38,473 nt of DNA from Bacteroidota bacterium (GTDB taxonomy: Bacteria > Bacteroidota > Bacteroidia > Chitinophagales > Chitinophagaceae), in contig JAUZOE010000041.1 of NCBI GenBank assembly GCA_030706605.1, forward strand, positions 1 to 38,473, given 5' to 3'. Shown one piece after another: positions 6,205-14,141 of this stretch. Position numbers and translations under genes: made by a program. Each line of letters begins with the position of its first letter. Within the stretch, counting starts at the first letter, position 1. The notes beneath the pieces are model-generated. The model made no database searches and was not told the origin of the DNA. It worked only from the letters and a program-made list of their open reading frames with translations.

Positions 6205-7587
6205 ATGATGAAAAGAATTATCTGGAGCGTATCGATTACTGCTTTATTCGTATTAATTATCTCCAACTGCAGTGGAAAATCTTTGAAAAGTAATGTCCTG
6301 CCTACTTCTCAACAGGAGGAGTGGGCAAAGGCAGAGATTGGCGTAATTATTCATTTGGATATGAATATTTTTGCCCCCGACACTTATCATTCCGGGCAAA
6401 AAGAGACATTACCTCCGCTGAGCATTTTTCATCCTTCTAAATTAAATACTGATCAGTGGATTGCAGCGGCAAAATCGGCCGGGGCAAAATATGCTGTTCT
6501 TGTAGCCAAGCATGGTACAGGATTCTCTCTTTGGCCCACCAAAGCAAATGATTATACCATAAGCCAAACGCCCTGGAAAAATGGCAAGGGTGATGTTGTA
6601 TCCGATTTTATTAAATCCTGTAAGAAGTATGGCTTAAGACCCGGAATTTACTACAGCGTAAATTATAATACCCTGTACGAGGCAGGAAATAATAACATGT
6701 CAGATTCCTCCAGAAAGGGCTACAATGAGATCGTGTTGAAACAGCTTACTGAATTGTGGACGCATTATGGTAAACTATTTGAAATCTGGTTTGATGGAGG
6801 TATTCTTCCCAGCAGCAAAGGCGGTGTATCTGATCAGATAACTTCTTTAATAAAAAAATATCAGCCACAGGCAATTCTCTTCCAGGGGCCACCCTCGTGC
6901 AAAAATCTTATTCGATGGGTAGGCAATGAAAAAGGAAATGCGCCCTATCCTATGTGGTGCAGATCAGACACCACAACTTCGTCAAACGGGATTTTAGAAA
7001 TAAAGGGATTAAATGGAAATCCCGATGGGGATATATGGTGTCCTGCAGAATCGGATTTTCCCAGTCGCAGTAAATCGGCCTGGGAAGGAGGATGGTTCTG
7101 GCGCGCGAACCGGGAGCAAGATGTAATACCGGTAAGTACTTTGATTCAAAGATATTATACTACAGTCGGAAGAAATACGAATATGCTTATCGGAATGGCC
7201 ATTGATACATCAGGCCAGTTTCCTGAAAAAGAAACGGCGATCTTTAATGAATTTGGCAAAGAAATTAAAAAGCAGTTTTCTAAAAGCATTGCCGCAACAA
7301 AGGGAAGTGGAAATGAATTGGTGTTAAAACTTGGCAGACATCCGGTGAAAATAAACACTATTAGTATAATGGAAGATATTGCTAAAGGGGAGAATATTAG
7401 AAAGTATTCCATCGAGGCATGGATAAATAATAAATGGGAATCTGTTTGCGAAGGCATTTCGGTTGGACATAAAAGAATTAAAAATTTCCATACAGTTCAG
7501 ACAGATAAGCTGCGGCTGAAAATCCTTCAGACAGATCAAACGCCTATAATTAAAAGCTTTGCTGCGTATGATATAGAAGAGCATTAG
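6205..7587 (+). CDS. GH29 alpha-L-fucosidase, lipoprotein
   Basis: A 460-residue retaining exo-alpha-L-fucosidase. The N-terminal hydrophobic segment ends IISNC (Cys22), a probable lipidation site though Asn at -1 is unusual. The (beta/alpha)8 domain follows: AVLVAKHGTGFSLWPT (97-112) shapes the fucose pocket, and IWFDGG holds the nucleophile Asp197. IRWVGNEKG (236-244) and WCPAESDF (278-285, with Glu282 as likely acid/base) are typical of subfamily B, which favours alpha-1,3/1,4-fucosyl branches. Residues from about 370 form a beta-sandwich resembling an F5/8-type (CBM32-like) domain. It is a monocistronic + strand gene, preceded by 430 bases of array remnants and followed by a repeat. The tandem ATG at 6208 is an equally possible start. 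Confidence 0.93.
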   Translation: MMKRIIWSVSITALFVLIISNCSGKSLKSNVLPTSQQEEWAKAEIGVIIHLDMNIFAPDTYHSGQKETLPPLSIFHPSKLNTDQWIAAAKSAGAKYAVLVAKHGTGFSLWPTKANDYTISQTPWKNGKGDVVSDFIKSCKKYGLRPGIYYSVNYNTLYEAGNNNMSDSSRKGYNEIVLKQLTELWTHYGKLFEIWFDGGILPSSKGGVSDQITSLIKKYQPQAILFQGPPSCKNLIRWVGNEKGNAPYPMWCRSDTTTSSNGILEIKGLNGNPDGDIWCPAESDFPSRSKSAWEGGWFWRANREQDVIPVSTLIQRYYTTVGRNTNMLIGMAIDTSGQFPEKETAIFNEFGKEIKKQFSKSIAATKGSGNELVLKLGRHPVKINTISIMEDIAKGENIRKYSIEAWINNKWESVCEGISVGHKRIKNFHTVQTDKLRLKILQTDQTPIIKSFAAYDIEEH

Positions 7588-7626
7588 TTGATTTTACCTT
7601 ATCATTTCCTTTTCTTATGAATGTCC

Positions 7627-7717
7627 CTATTTAATCCAAGCATATGAAAAAAAAGCCCGGCACAAGAGTGTAACCCCAGGTTTTGTGAGTAAGCAATCTT
7701 GTGCCTGCATAGAGCAT
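7627..7717 (+). repeat. Long inverted repeat, left copy
   Basis: About 90 bp whose reverse complement recurs at 12979-13067 with roughly 80-85% identity by eye. Conserved words are TCCAAGCATAT, CAAGAGTGTA, GGTTTTGTG and the 16-mer TCTTGTGCCTGCATAG. The two copies bracket five genes (7992-12817). The rest of the 7588-7991 gap holds no gene: a GGGCTAAC word near 7809 recalls an R'' box, and a CTCCGC...GGAG hairpin lies near 7856-7881. Confidence 0.6.
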
Positions 7718-7991
7718 ATCATCCTCTTTTATAATGCTAGCAGCAGGTTCAGGCAAACTTTCATTATTCATCTTTTGTACTTATCTTCATCAATAGTTTT
7801 TCAATTGGGCTAACGTTGCGGGCTCAACGAAATAAATTTCCAACACAGGAGCAAGCTCCGCAAGGCTAAGGCCAGGCGGAGACACGGATTGGGAATAGCA
7901 CAATTTGAAAATTGAGACACAATAAAATAATCACATACCTTCAAGTTTTAAACTCCGATTTTGCATAATTTAAACCCGAAAAAAAGTTATT

Positions 7992-9941
7992 GTGAAAAAA
8001 AAATTTTTCATTATTGCCGCTCTTTTTTTCTTCTGTGGCGCAATACAAGCCCGGCGCCATCTTCGGCATTTACCGTTTGATACATTGTATGCCCGCACGC
8101 ATTACAACAAGTATGAGTTTATGATTCCGATGCGCGATGGCATAAAATTGTTTACTTCCGTTTATGTGCCAAAAGATACATCAAAAACGTATCCGTTTAT
8201 GATGGAACGCACTTGTTACTCCGTGGCGCCTTACGGCATTGATCAATATCCCTACCTGCTGGGGCCTTCGCCCGAATTTATGAAAGAAGGTTTCATCTTT
8301 GTATACCAGGATGTGCGCGGCAAACATCACAGCGAAGGTTCCTGGACGGAGATTACACCGTTTATTGTAAATAAAAAGGGAATGCAACACGATGAAGCAT
8401 CTGACACGTACGATGCGGTGAATTGGTTGCTAAAAAATGTTTCGCACAACAACGGTAAAGTAGGCGTATGGGGCATTTCCTATCCCGGATTTTTTGCTAC
8501 CAATGCAGCGCTTTGCGGCAATCCTGCCATTAAAGTTGTATCTCCGCAAGCACCTGTAACCAACTGGTTCCTTGGAGATGATACGCACCACAACGGCGCA
8601 TTTTTTCTAATGGATGAATTTAATTTCGATTACGGGTTTGTCAATTCTACCAATGGGCCTCGTAAAAATAAAATGCCGCCACTGGATGCTAAATACAGCG
8701 ACAATTATAATTTTTTTTTAAAGATGAAGACAGTGCCCAATGTCAATAAATTGTATTATCATCACTTGGTGCCTTTTTGGGATACGGTATTGATGCACCC
8801 AAATTACGATGCCTGGTGGAAGGCACGCGATATAAGAAGATTTATGTATAACGTAAAGCCTGCCACCATGCTTGTTGGCGGCTGGTACGATGCGGAAGAC
8901 CAATGGGGCACGGTAAATACTTATGAAAGTATCGAACACAAAAACACCGGCAACGAAAATATTTTGGTAATGGGCCCCTGGAACCACGGCGGATGGGCGG
9001 GCATGAATATGGATCACCTCGGCGATATATCCTTCGGGTTCAATAGCAGCCGTTGGTTTCAGAAAAATGTTGAATTTCCTTTTTTTATGCATTACCTAAA
9101 AGGCACACCAATGCCGCAATTGCCTAAAGCCCTGTTGTATGATGTAGGAATGAACCGATGGAATACTTTTAACCAATGGCCTTCAAAAAATATTATTCCT
9201 GCAAAATTATATTTTGAAGCGAATAATCAACTATCGCTAACGCCGCCAACAGCAACGGCTTCTTCGGATGAATATATTTCCGACCCCGCGAAGCCCATTC
9301 CTTATGAAGGCGGTATAAAAGCTGATAGAGGTATTACTTATATGGATGCCGACCAGCGCTTTGCTACGCGCAGACCCGATGTATTGACTTTCTTTACGCC
9401 GGTACTCGACAGCAATGTAACTTTGGCTGGCGCTACCGAAGCTAATTTGTATGTATCTGTTTCGGGTACAGATGCTGATTTTATTGTCAAATTGATTGAT
9501 GTGTATCCTGATACTTTGAGCGATTATGACATGGGGGGGCAAAGGGTTGCAGCCGGTGGTTATGAGGCTTTGGTAAGAGCAGAGATCATGCGGGGCAAGT
9601 ATCGCAATAGTTTTTCAAAGCCCGAACCTTTTGTTCCCAATAAACCAACTTTGGTAAAATTTCATGTTCCGGACGTGCTTTATACTTTTAAAAAAGGGCA
9701 TCGCATAATGATTCAAATTCAAAGCTCCTGGTTCCCGTTGGTGGACATGAATCCGCAAGTGTTTGAAAATATTTATAAAGCGAAGGCGCAGGATTTTAAA
9801 AAGGCGACTATACTTTTATATCATCAAAAAGATATGCCATCTTCTTTAGAAACAGGTATTTTACCTGCTGCAAAAGAGCAAATGTTTGATATACCTAAAG
9901 ATGAGAAGGCTCAAAACCAGACTACATATCTGCGCAAGTAA
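7992..9941 (+). CDS. CocE/NonD-type (X-Pro dipeptidyl-peptidase-like, S15) serine hydrolase, secreted
   Basis: A 649-residue exported hydrolase. It starts with GTG and has a classical signal peptide (KKKFFIIAALFFFCGAIQA, cleavage near residue 20). An alpha/beta-hydrolase domain follows: MRDGIKLFTSVYVP (47-60) is the family entry motif, GISYPG carries the nucleophile Ser163, GGWYD the Asp300 and GPWNHGG the His332. A C-terminal jelly-roll domain (about 390-630) is typical of CocE and alpha-amino-acid ester hydrolases. The length fits those families. The reaction may be hydrolysis of an ester, acyl-amide or Xaa-Pro peptide, and the sequence does not decide. It is followed after 53 bases by the DinB gene. 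A hairpin (9934-9952, GCAAGT/ACTTGC) overlaps its stop but lacks a T-run. Confidence 0.9.
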   Translation: MKKKFFIIAALFFFCGAIQARRHLRHLPFDTLYARTHYNKYEFMIPMRDGIKLFTSVYVPKDTSKTYPFMMERTCYSVAPYGIDQYPYLLGPSPEFMKEGFIFVYQDVRGKHHSEGSWTEITPFIVNKKGMQHDEASDTYDAVNWLLKNVSHNNGKVGVWGISYPGFFATNAALCGNPAIKVVSPQAPVTNWFLGDDTHHNGAFFLMDEFNFDYGFVNSTNGPRKNKMPPLDAKYSDNYNFFLKMKTVPNVNKLYYHHLVPFWDTVLMHPNYDAWWKARDIRRFMYNVKPATMLVGGWYDAEDQWGTVNTYESIEHKNTGNENILVMGPWNHGGWAGMNMDHLGDISFGFNSSRWFQKNVEFPFFMHYLKGTPMPQLPKALLYDVGMNRWNTFNQWPSKNIIPAKLYFEANNQLSLTPPTATASSDEYISDPAKPIPYEGGIKADRGITYMDADQRFATRRPDVLTFFTPVLDSNVTLAGATEANLYVSVSGTDADFIVKLIDVYPDTLSDYDMGGQRVAAGGYEALVRAEIMRGKYRNSFSKPEPFVPNKPTLVKFHVPDVLYTFKKGHRIMIQIQSSWFPLVDMNPQVFENIYKAKAQDFKKATILLYHQKDMPSSLETGILPAAKEQMFDIPKDEKAQNQTTYLRK

Positions 9942-9994
9942 GGAGCACTTGCAGCACATTTAATTTTGCCCAACCAGACAAAAACCCAAAAAGA

Positions 9995-10447
9995 ATGATG
10001 ACAACAACACAAGCATACTTACAAACATGGACAGAAGCCAGGACACGATTTACCAATCTTTTGAAAGATTTAAAAGAAGAAGATTTAACTAAGAAATTGG
10101 TGAACACAAAAAATAGTGCAGGTTTTCTCATTCGTCATATTGCTGATGTGGAATTATTATTTACAAAAAATGTTTTCGGTGCGTCTGAAACAAAAGTGCA
10201 GGCAAAAACAATAATTGCACAGCACGATACCGGTGAATGGACAAACATGGCTGAGTTATTGCTGTACCAACAATATGCTTTTGATAATTTGAAACCCATT
10301 ATTGAGAAACAAACTGATGATGACTGGCAGCAATCAATTACGACCAAAGAATTTGGCACCAAAACAAAAGCAGAAGCCATTGGCAGGATTATTTCACACA
10401 CTGCATATCATGCAGGGCAATTGTCTTTGAATTTAAAATACGGTTAG
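9995..10447 (+). CDS. DinB-family metal-binding protein
   Basis: A 150-residue four-helix-bundle protein of the DinB/YfiT superfamily. The three metal-ligand histidines are visible: His48 in LIRHIADVE, and His135 and His139 in the C-terminal SHTAYHAGQ motif. Members act as thiol-dependent transferases or are uncharacterised stress proteins, and nothing here identifies the substrate. The ATG at 9998 directly follows the first one and is an alternative start. It lies between the S15-type hydrolase and the polyketide synthase on the same strand, with 128 bases before the latter, so co-transcription with either is uncertain. Confidence 0.85.
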   Translation: MMTTTQAYLQTWTEARTRFTNLLKDLKEEDLTKKLVNTKNSAGFLIRHIADVELLFTKNVFGASETKVQAKTIIAQHDTGEWTNMAELLLYQQYAFDNLKPIIEKQTDDDWQQSITTKEFGTKTKAEAIGRIISHTAYHAGQLSLNLKYG

Positions 10448-10538
10448 AGTATGTATACCATAATTCTTTATTAAAAACAAGTGCGAATGATGTAACTAAA
10501 TTCTAAAATTGTGTAAAGCATCCCACTCAATCAATATC

Positions 10539-10546
10539 TACTTTTG
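10539..10546 (+). promoter_or_regulatory. Possible -7 box of the polyketide synthase promoter
   Basis: TACTTTTG matches TAnnTTTG and lies 29 bases before the ATG at 10576. No good TTTG occurs 19-20 bases upstream, so this is a weak call. Confidence 0.3.
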
Positions 10547-10575
10547 ATAAACAATTTAAACTTAATTATTAAAAA

Positions 10576-11640
10576 ATGTCATCATTAGCTGCCATATCAA
10601 AAATTGATTTTCCATTTCGTATTGAGCAAGAGAAAGTAAAAAAATGTGCACAGGAATTATTTGAACCCTCTTTTCCGGCAGTAAAAAAAATGATGAGCGT
10701 ATTTGACAATACAGAAATTAAAATTAGAAATTTTTGTAAGCCCATTGATTACTATTCTACTATCCATAGTTTCCAGGAACAAAATGAAGATTATGTTCGC
10801 ATCTCTCTCGAATATTCAGTAAAAGCAATTGAAGAATGTATAGCTAAGGCTAAAATAAAAAAAGAAGACATAACCGACATTATTTTTCTATCCACCACAG
10901 GGCTTGCAACACCAAGTTTAGATGCGCTCATCATTAATAAAATGAAACTGAATGAGAACATCAGTCGCATTCCTATTTTTGGTTTGGGGTGTGCAGGTGG
11001 AGTTGCTGGTTTTGCAAAAGCAAGCATTTTAGCAAAGGCAAATCCTGATGCTGTGGTGTTGCTTGTGGCAGTAGAATTGTGTTCGCTTACCTTTTTACGA
11101 AATGATTTCAGCAAAAGCAATTTTATTGGTTCGAGTTTATTTGCAGATGGCATTGCAGCTTTAATTATTAAAGGAGATAGCCAAACGAACAAAACCAAAA
11201 GCAAAATTTCGTTTCTTGCTACGCAAAGTAAATTGTACTACGATTCGTTAGATGTGATGGGTTGGGAATTTTTAGATAAAGGTTTTAAAGTGTTGTTTTC
11301 ACAAGACATTCCAACCATCATTGAAAAAAATATTTACAACGATGTTTTTGCTTTTTTAGAAAAACATCAATTGAAAATCTCCGACATAAAGAATTTTATT
11401 TTTCATCCCGGAGGAAAAAAAATATTGACAGCTTATAATGAAGCGTTAAAAGTGGGAGGAGATTTTCTCAAAAACACAAGAGAGGTAATGAACGATTACG
11501 GAAACATGAGTAGCCCGACTGTGCTGTATGTGCTGGAACGATTTTTTACTCAAGGGTTTAAAGACGGATACGGCTTAATGGTATCAATGGGACCAGGTTT
11601 TTCGTGCGAGATGGTTTTACTTGAAATGAAAAACAGTTAA
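10576..11640 (+). CDS. Type III polyketide synthase (chalcone/stilbene synthase superfamily)
   Basis: A 354-residue homodimeric ketosynthase that condenses an acyl-CoA starter with malonyl-CoA units to alkylpyrones, alkylresorcinols or related products. The Cys-His-Asn triad is intact: Cys139 in GLGCAGG, His277 in FHPGGKKIL and Asn310 in NDYGNMSSPT. The C-terminal GPGFSCEM motif is a family hallmark. Length is normal. The downstream ICMT-like gene begins one base after the stop, and this pairing resembles the bpsA-bpsB pair of Bacillus, where the second protein O-methylates alkylpyrones. The product here is probably a fatty-acyl-derived pyrone or phenolic lipid, which is inference. The region is noticeably AT-rich. 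Confidence 0.93.
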   Translation: MSSLAAISKIDFPFRIEQEKVKKCAQELFEPSFPAVKKMMSVFDNTEIKIRNFCKPIDYYSTIHSFQEQNEDYVRISLEYSVKAIEECIAKAKIKKEDITDIIFLSTTGLATPSLDALIINKMKLNENISRIPIFGLGCAGGVAGFAKASILAKANPDAVVLLVAVELCSLTFLRNDFSKSNFIGSSLFADGIAALIIKGDSQTNKTKSKISFLATQSKLYYDSLDVMGWEFLDKGFKVLFSQDIPTIIEKNIYNDVFAFLEKHQLKISDIKNFIFHPGGKKILTAYNEALKVGGDFLKNTREVMNDYGNMSSPTVLYVLERFFTQGFKDGYGLMVSMGPGFSCEMVLLEMKNS

Positions 11641-11641
11641 A

Positions 11642-12139
11642 ATGATTTTCATACCCTTTATTTCGGTTATCATTCTACTTCGCATTGGAGAATTGATTCT
11701 TGCAAAAAGGAATGAAAAATGGTTGTTGCAAAATGGTGCGGTGGAATATGGGAAAAACCATTACCCTTTTATTGTTGCGGTTCATAGTTTATTTTTTGTC
11801 TCCGTAATTATAGAATACTTAACTCAACAAACGCCTTCATTCAGTTTATTAATTCTACTATTTTATTTTGTACTTCTTGCATTCAAAGTATGGATTATTG
11901 CATCGCTTGGTAAATTTTGGAACACAAAAATTTATCGCATTCAAAATTTTCCCTTAATAAAAAAAGGACCTTACAAATATTTCAAACATCCCAATTATAT
12001 AGTTGTTATTGCCGAAATTGCTGCTATTCCTCTTATATTTCATTTGTATTACACTGCGGTGATTTTTTCACTGCTCAATGCAATAATGCTGACTGTTAGA
12101 ATTAAAGAAGAAAACGTAGCATTACAAATCCCTATTTAG
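11642..12139 (+). CDS. Isoprenylcysteine carboxyl methyltransferase (ICMT)-like membrane protein
   Basis: A 165-residue membrane protein with about four or five hydrophobic helices. The family core GPYKYFKHPNYIVVIAEI (about 114-131) binds S-adenosylmethionine. In type III polyketide synthase operons such proteins methylate the polyketide hydroxyl. The ATG overlaps the polyketide synthase stop region (1-base gap), so the two are translationally coupled. The C-terminus ends shortly after the RIKEENVAL motif with only QIPI. Relatives usually continue for ten or more residues, so a small C-terminal truncation is possible. A repeat-like CCCGGCAC word lies just past the stop. Confidence 0.85.
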   Translation: MIFIPFISVIILLRIGELILAKRNEKWLLQNGAVEYGKNHYPFIVAVHSLFFVSVIIEYLTQQTPSFSLLILLFYFVLLAFKVWIIASLGKFWNTKIYRIQNFPLIKKGPYKYFKHPNYIVVIAEIAAIPLIFHLYYTAVIFSLLNAIMLTVRIKEENVALQIPI

Positions 12140-12217
12140 TCCCGGCACATGAGATTTCCTGTTTTTCTTTTACAAATAATACCTACTTTTAAACTCATAT
12201 AATTTTAAACGATTGTC

Positions 12218-12817
12218 ATGAAAAAGAAATTATTATTTGCTCTCGTGTTGCTTATTGTTTGCAGTTTTACCCTGAACGTTTATGCCCAGGGCACTTCTAA
12301 AAAAGAAAACGAAAAATGGTTTAAAAAACAGGAATGGCTTGGCGGGCTAAAACTGCAACCTCATTCATCCATAGACGCACAGGAATTTGCAAAGCTATAC
12401 AAGTCTCACAAAAAATATTTTGATGAAGCGTTTGCTTTCTTAAAAAGCCACGACCTTACCAAACTCGCTACCGGCAAATATCCTATTGACGGCGATAATG
12501 TATATGCCTCTGTAACCTACGACCCCACAAAAGATTTTGACAAGTCAAAGTGGGAATCGCATCGTAAATATACCGACTTGCAATATGTAATCTCGGGCGG
12601 AGAAAAAATTGGTGTGACGCCTGTTGCCGGCTTAACTGTTACCGAAGCCTACAGTGCTGAAAAAGATATAGCACATTACAATGGCCCCGGCAAAATATAT
12701 GATGCAAAGCCCGGCACTTTTTTTCTTTTCTTTCCCGGAACGGCACACCGTCCCAATATTACCACTGGTGGTAATAAACCCGACAAGAAAATTGTAATCA
12801 AGATTAAAAGCGATTGA
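12218..12817 (+). CDS. Secreted YhcH/YjgK/YiaL (DUF386) cupin-like protein
   Basis: A 199-residue protein with a signal peptide (to about residue 23, NVYA/Q) and a DUF386 domain. Family marks are ESHRKYTDLQYVISGGEKIG (113-132, with Glu113 and His115 as probable metal ligands) and FFPGTAHRPN (171-180, His177), ending in the K-V-I-K-I strand. Relatives are associated with sialic acid or sugar catabolism, some as mutarotase-like or sugar-lyase-like proteins. An exported form is common in Bacteroidota, with unknown substrate. It is separated by 78 bases from the ICMT-like gene, so probably an independent unit. It is the last gene before the right copy of the long inverted repeat. Confidence 0.85.
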   Translation: MKKKLLFALVLLIVCSFTLNVYAQGTSKKENEKWFKKQEWLGGLKLQPHSSIDAQEFAKLYKSHKKYFDEAFAFLKSHDLTKLATGKYPIDGDNVYASVTYDPTKDFDKSKWESHRKYTDLQYVISGGEKIGVTPVAGLTVTEAYSAEKDIAHYNGPGKIYDAKPGTFFLFFPGTAHRPNITTGGNKPDKKIVIKIKSD

Positions 12818-12924
12818 TGGTTGTATGAAAGGAAATTTATTGGCCTATGATATTCTTCCTTTTCTTTCAAATTTAAATCATTATAAAGATAAAAAAAGGT
12901 TGTCGGTTGTGTGCAGATGGCTTG

Positions 12925-12943
12925 GTTTCGTGTGCCACGAAAC
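12925..12943. repeat. Perfect 8-bp REP-like hairpin
   Basis: GTTTCGTG, loop TGC, CACGAAAC: an exact 8-bp stem with a 3-base loop, followed by CTAGGCGAAG. It lies in the gene-free stretch 12818-13233. Such short GC-capped palindromes are typical of REP-type repeats mobilised by IS200-like (RAYT) transposases, none of which is in the window. Confidence 0.5.
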
Positions 12944-12978
12944 TAGGCGAAGTGGGTTTAAAGAATTTATTCCAACTT

Positions 12979-13067
12979 TAGCTCTATGCAGGCACAAGAT
13001 CGCCGACCCACAAAACCTTTTCTACACTCTTGCGCCAGGTTTCTTTTTTATATGCTTGGACTAAATG
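12979..13067 (-). repeat. Long inverted repeat, right copy
   Basis: Reverse-complement partner of 7627-7717 (see there). It is preceded at 12957 by TTTAAAGAATTTATTCC, which occurs again at 13093. No gene is convincing between 12818 and 13233. The open frame there is translated repeat. Confidence 0.6.
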
Positions 13068-13233
13068 GCGTTTTCTGACAACTATTGGTGGTTTTAAAGA
13101 ATTTATTCCCAAATTAGCGCATTTTGGTAGCCTGGCTTTTGTGTGTTGGCTATAATTGTGCCATATCGGGTGAACATTTGCCCTATGCAGGTATTGGCAA
13201 GTCTTTTGTTGGCGGTTCGCTGTTTTTACTTTA

Positions 13234-13476
13234 TCATTTTATCGTTTCGTAGTAAAGAGTTACTGCACCACCACTAAAGGTTTTAGACTTTACAAGTTTA
13301 AGAATAGTCCTGTCATTTATATCTTCAAATAATGGCAAACCATTTCCTGCTATAACTGGATGAATGCAAAGTTGGAATCCATCAATCAAATTAAGTTTCA
13401 TTAACTGTATAATTAAACTGCGGCTACCAACCAAAATATCCTTACCTGATTGTTGCCTGAGTTCTAAAACTTCTTT
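13234..13476 (-). pseudogene. Dihydrofolate-reductase-like (RibD C-terminal domain) gene, 5' truncated
   Basis: About 80 codons remain of a RibD_C/DHFR-family protein, normally about 180-190 residues. The recognisable part runs from LELRQQSGKDILVGSRSL through FQLCIHPVIAGNGLPLF to the C-terminal FSGGAVTLYYE, the standard end of this family. The reading frame is open from 13476 to the stop but is cut exactly where the 26-bp hairpin of the 13477-13721 element begins. The N-terminal half, with the NADPH-binding start, is missing. In-frame initiation would have to use the TTG at 13434. Almost certainly a non-functional remnant left by insertion or deletion. Confidence 0.75.
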
Positions 13477-13721
13477 CCGCCGTTGTTGGTCTTGTGACCA
13501 ACGACATAATTTATTTTTTTGTAATTTTCACTAATGTCTGCGATTAACTTTAATAATCTAATAAAAGATCCATGGAAACTTGTGGTGTATTCTGAAGATT
13601 ATAAATATTACTCGGCAGAATCTTATGAAACAGGAATGGATGAATTTAGAATAATAACTCATTATAAAGAATGATTTAGCTGCATGAATTGGGTTGTTGG
13701 TCACAAGACCAACAACGGCGG
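13477..13721. mobile_element. 245-bp REP/MITE-like element with exact 26-bp terminal inverted repeats
   Basis: The left end (13477-13502) and right end (13696-13721) are exact 26-bp reverse complements. Each end is also a hairpin. The right one is GTTGTTGGTC, loop ACAA, GACCAACAAC (13693-13716), a perfect 10-bp stem. The left one has the same stem with one mismatch. Between them lies AT-rich DNA with a 46-codon frame. No transposase is encoded, so movement, if any, would be in trans by an IS200/RAYT-like enzyme. It truncates the DHFR-like gene. Confidence 0.6.
13534..13674 (+). CDS. Small 46-residue ORF inside the REP/MITE-like element
   Basis: ATG to TGA, 46 residues, starting MSAINFNNLIKDPW and ending ITHYKE. 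The composition (Tyr-, Glu- and Asp-rich, with a regular mix of hydrophobic residues) looks like protein rather than random frame, but I do not recognise it. It fills most of the space between the two terminal hairpins, so it is either passenger cargo or a remnant. No ribosome binding site or promoter is obvious. Confidence 0.35.
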   Translation: MSAINFNNLIKDPWKLVVYSEDYKYYSAESYETGMDEFRIITHYKE

Positions 13722-13793
13722 CAGAACTTGATATTACTCCAATTTTTATTTTTTGTACATTTAATTATATCTTTAAGAACAAAAACTATCAAA

Positions 13794-13949
13794 ATGAAAA
13801 TTAATGCACTTGTACCTGGAATATTTAAAATTTTCATTGGAGCAATAGCTCTGTTCCTAATATTATTTGGAATTCACTGGATGGCAATTCTTGCGGGAAT
13901 TATCCTGGGTATTTTATACTTTATTATTCCTAAAAGGTACTTAAATTAA
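13794..13949 (+). CDS. Small membrane protein
   Basis: A 51-residue hydrophobic protein with two predicted transmembrane helices: PGIFKIFIGAIALFLILFGI and MAILAGIILGILYFII, with a short HW turn, then a basic KRYLN tail. The open frame extends upstream into the hairpin repeat, so I choose the ATG at 13794, preceded by an AT-rich A-tract. It resembles the many uncharacterised small membrane proteins of Bacteroidota. It stands alone between the REP-like element and the convergent glycosidase operon. Function unknown. Confidence 0.55.
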   Translation: MKINALVPGIFKIFIGAIALFLILFGIHWMAILAGIILGILYFIIPKRYLN

Positions 13950-14141
13950 GATTATTGCTCCGTTTGGTTCATCACCGGCCACTTTTCACATTTTATTGAT
14001 GCTAATTTAGTAATAGGTATGTGGTCATGTTAGCTGGCAGGTAACGTTTTACGAATCAAAAATTCACTTGCACAGTAATATCACATGCATTGTGAAATAA
14101 TAATTTCTTAAATTTTAAGTTTCAATTTTCAAACCGAAATT

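Noticed and set aside
9931-9955. Rho-independent terminator after the S15-type hydrolase
   Set aside because: There is a 6-bp hairpin but no T-run after it, and it overlaps the stop codon.
12825-13064. Open reading frame of 79 codons
   Set aside because: It consists of the REP-like hairpin and the right copy of the long inverted repeat, with no protein-like conservation.
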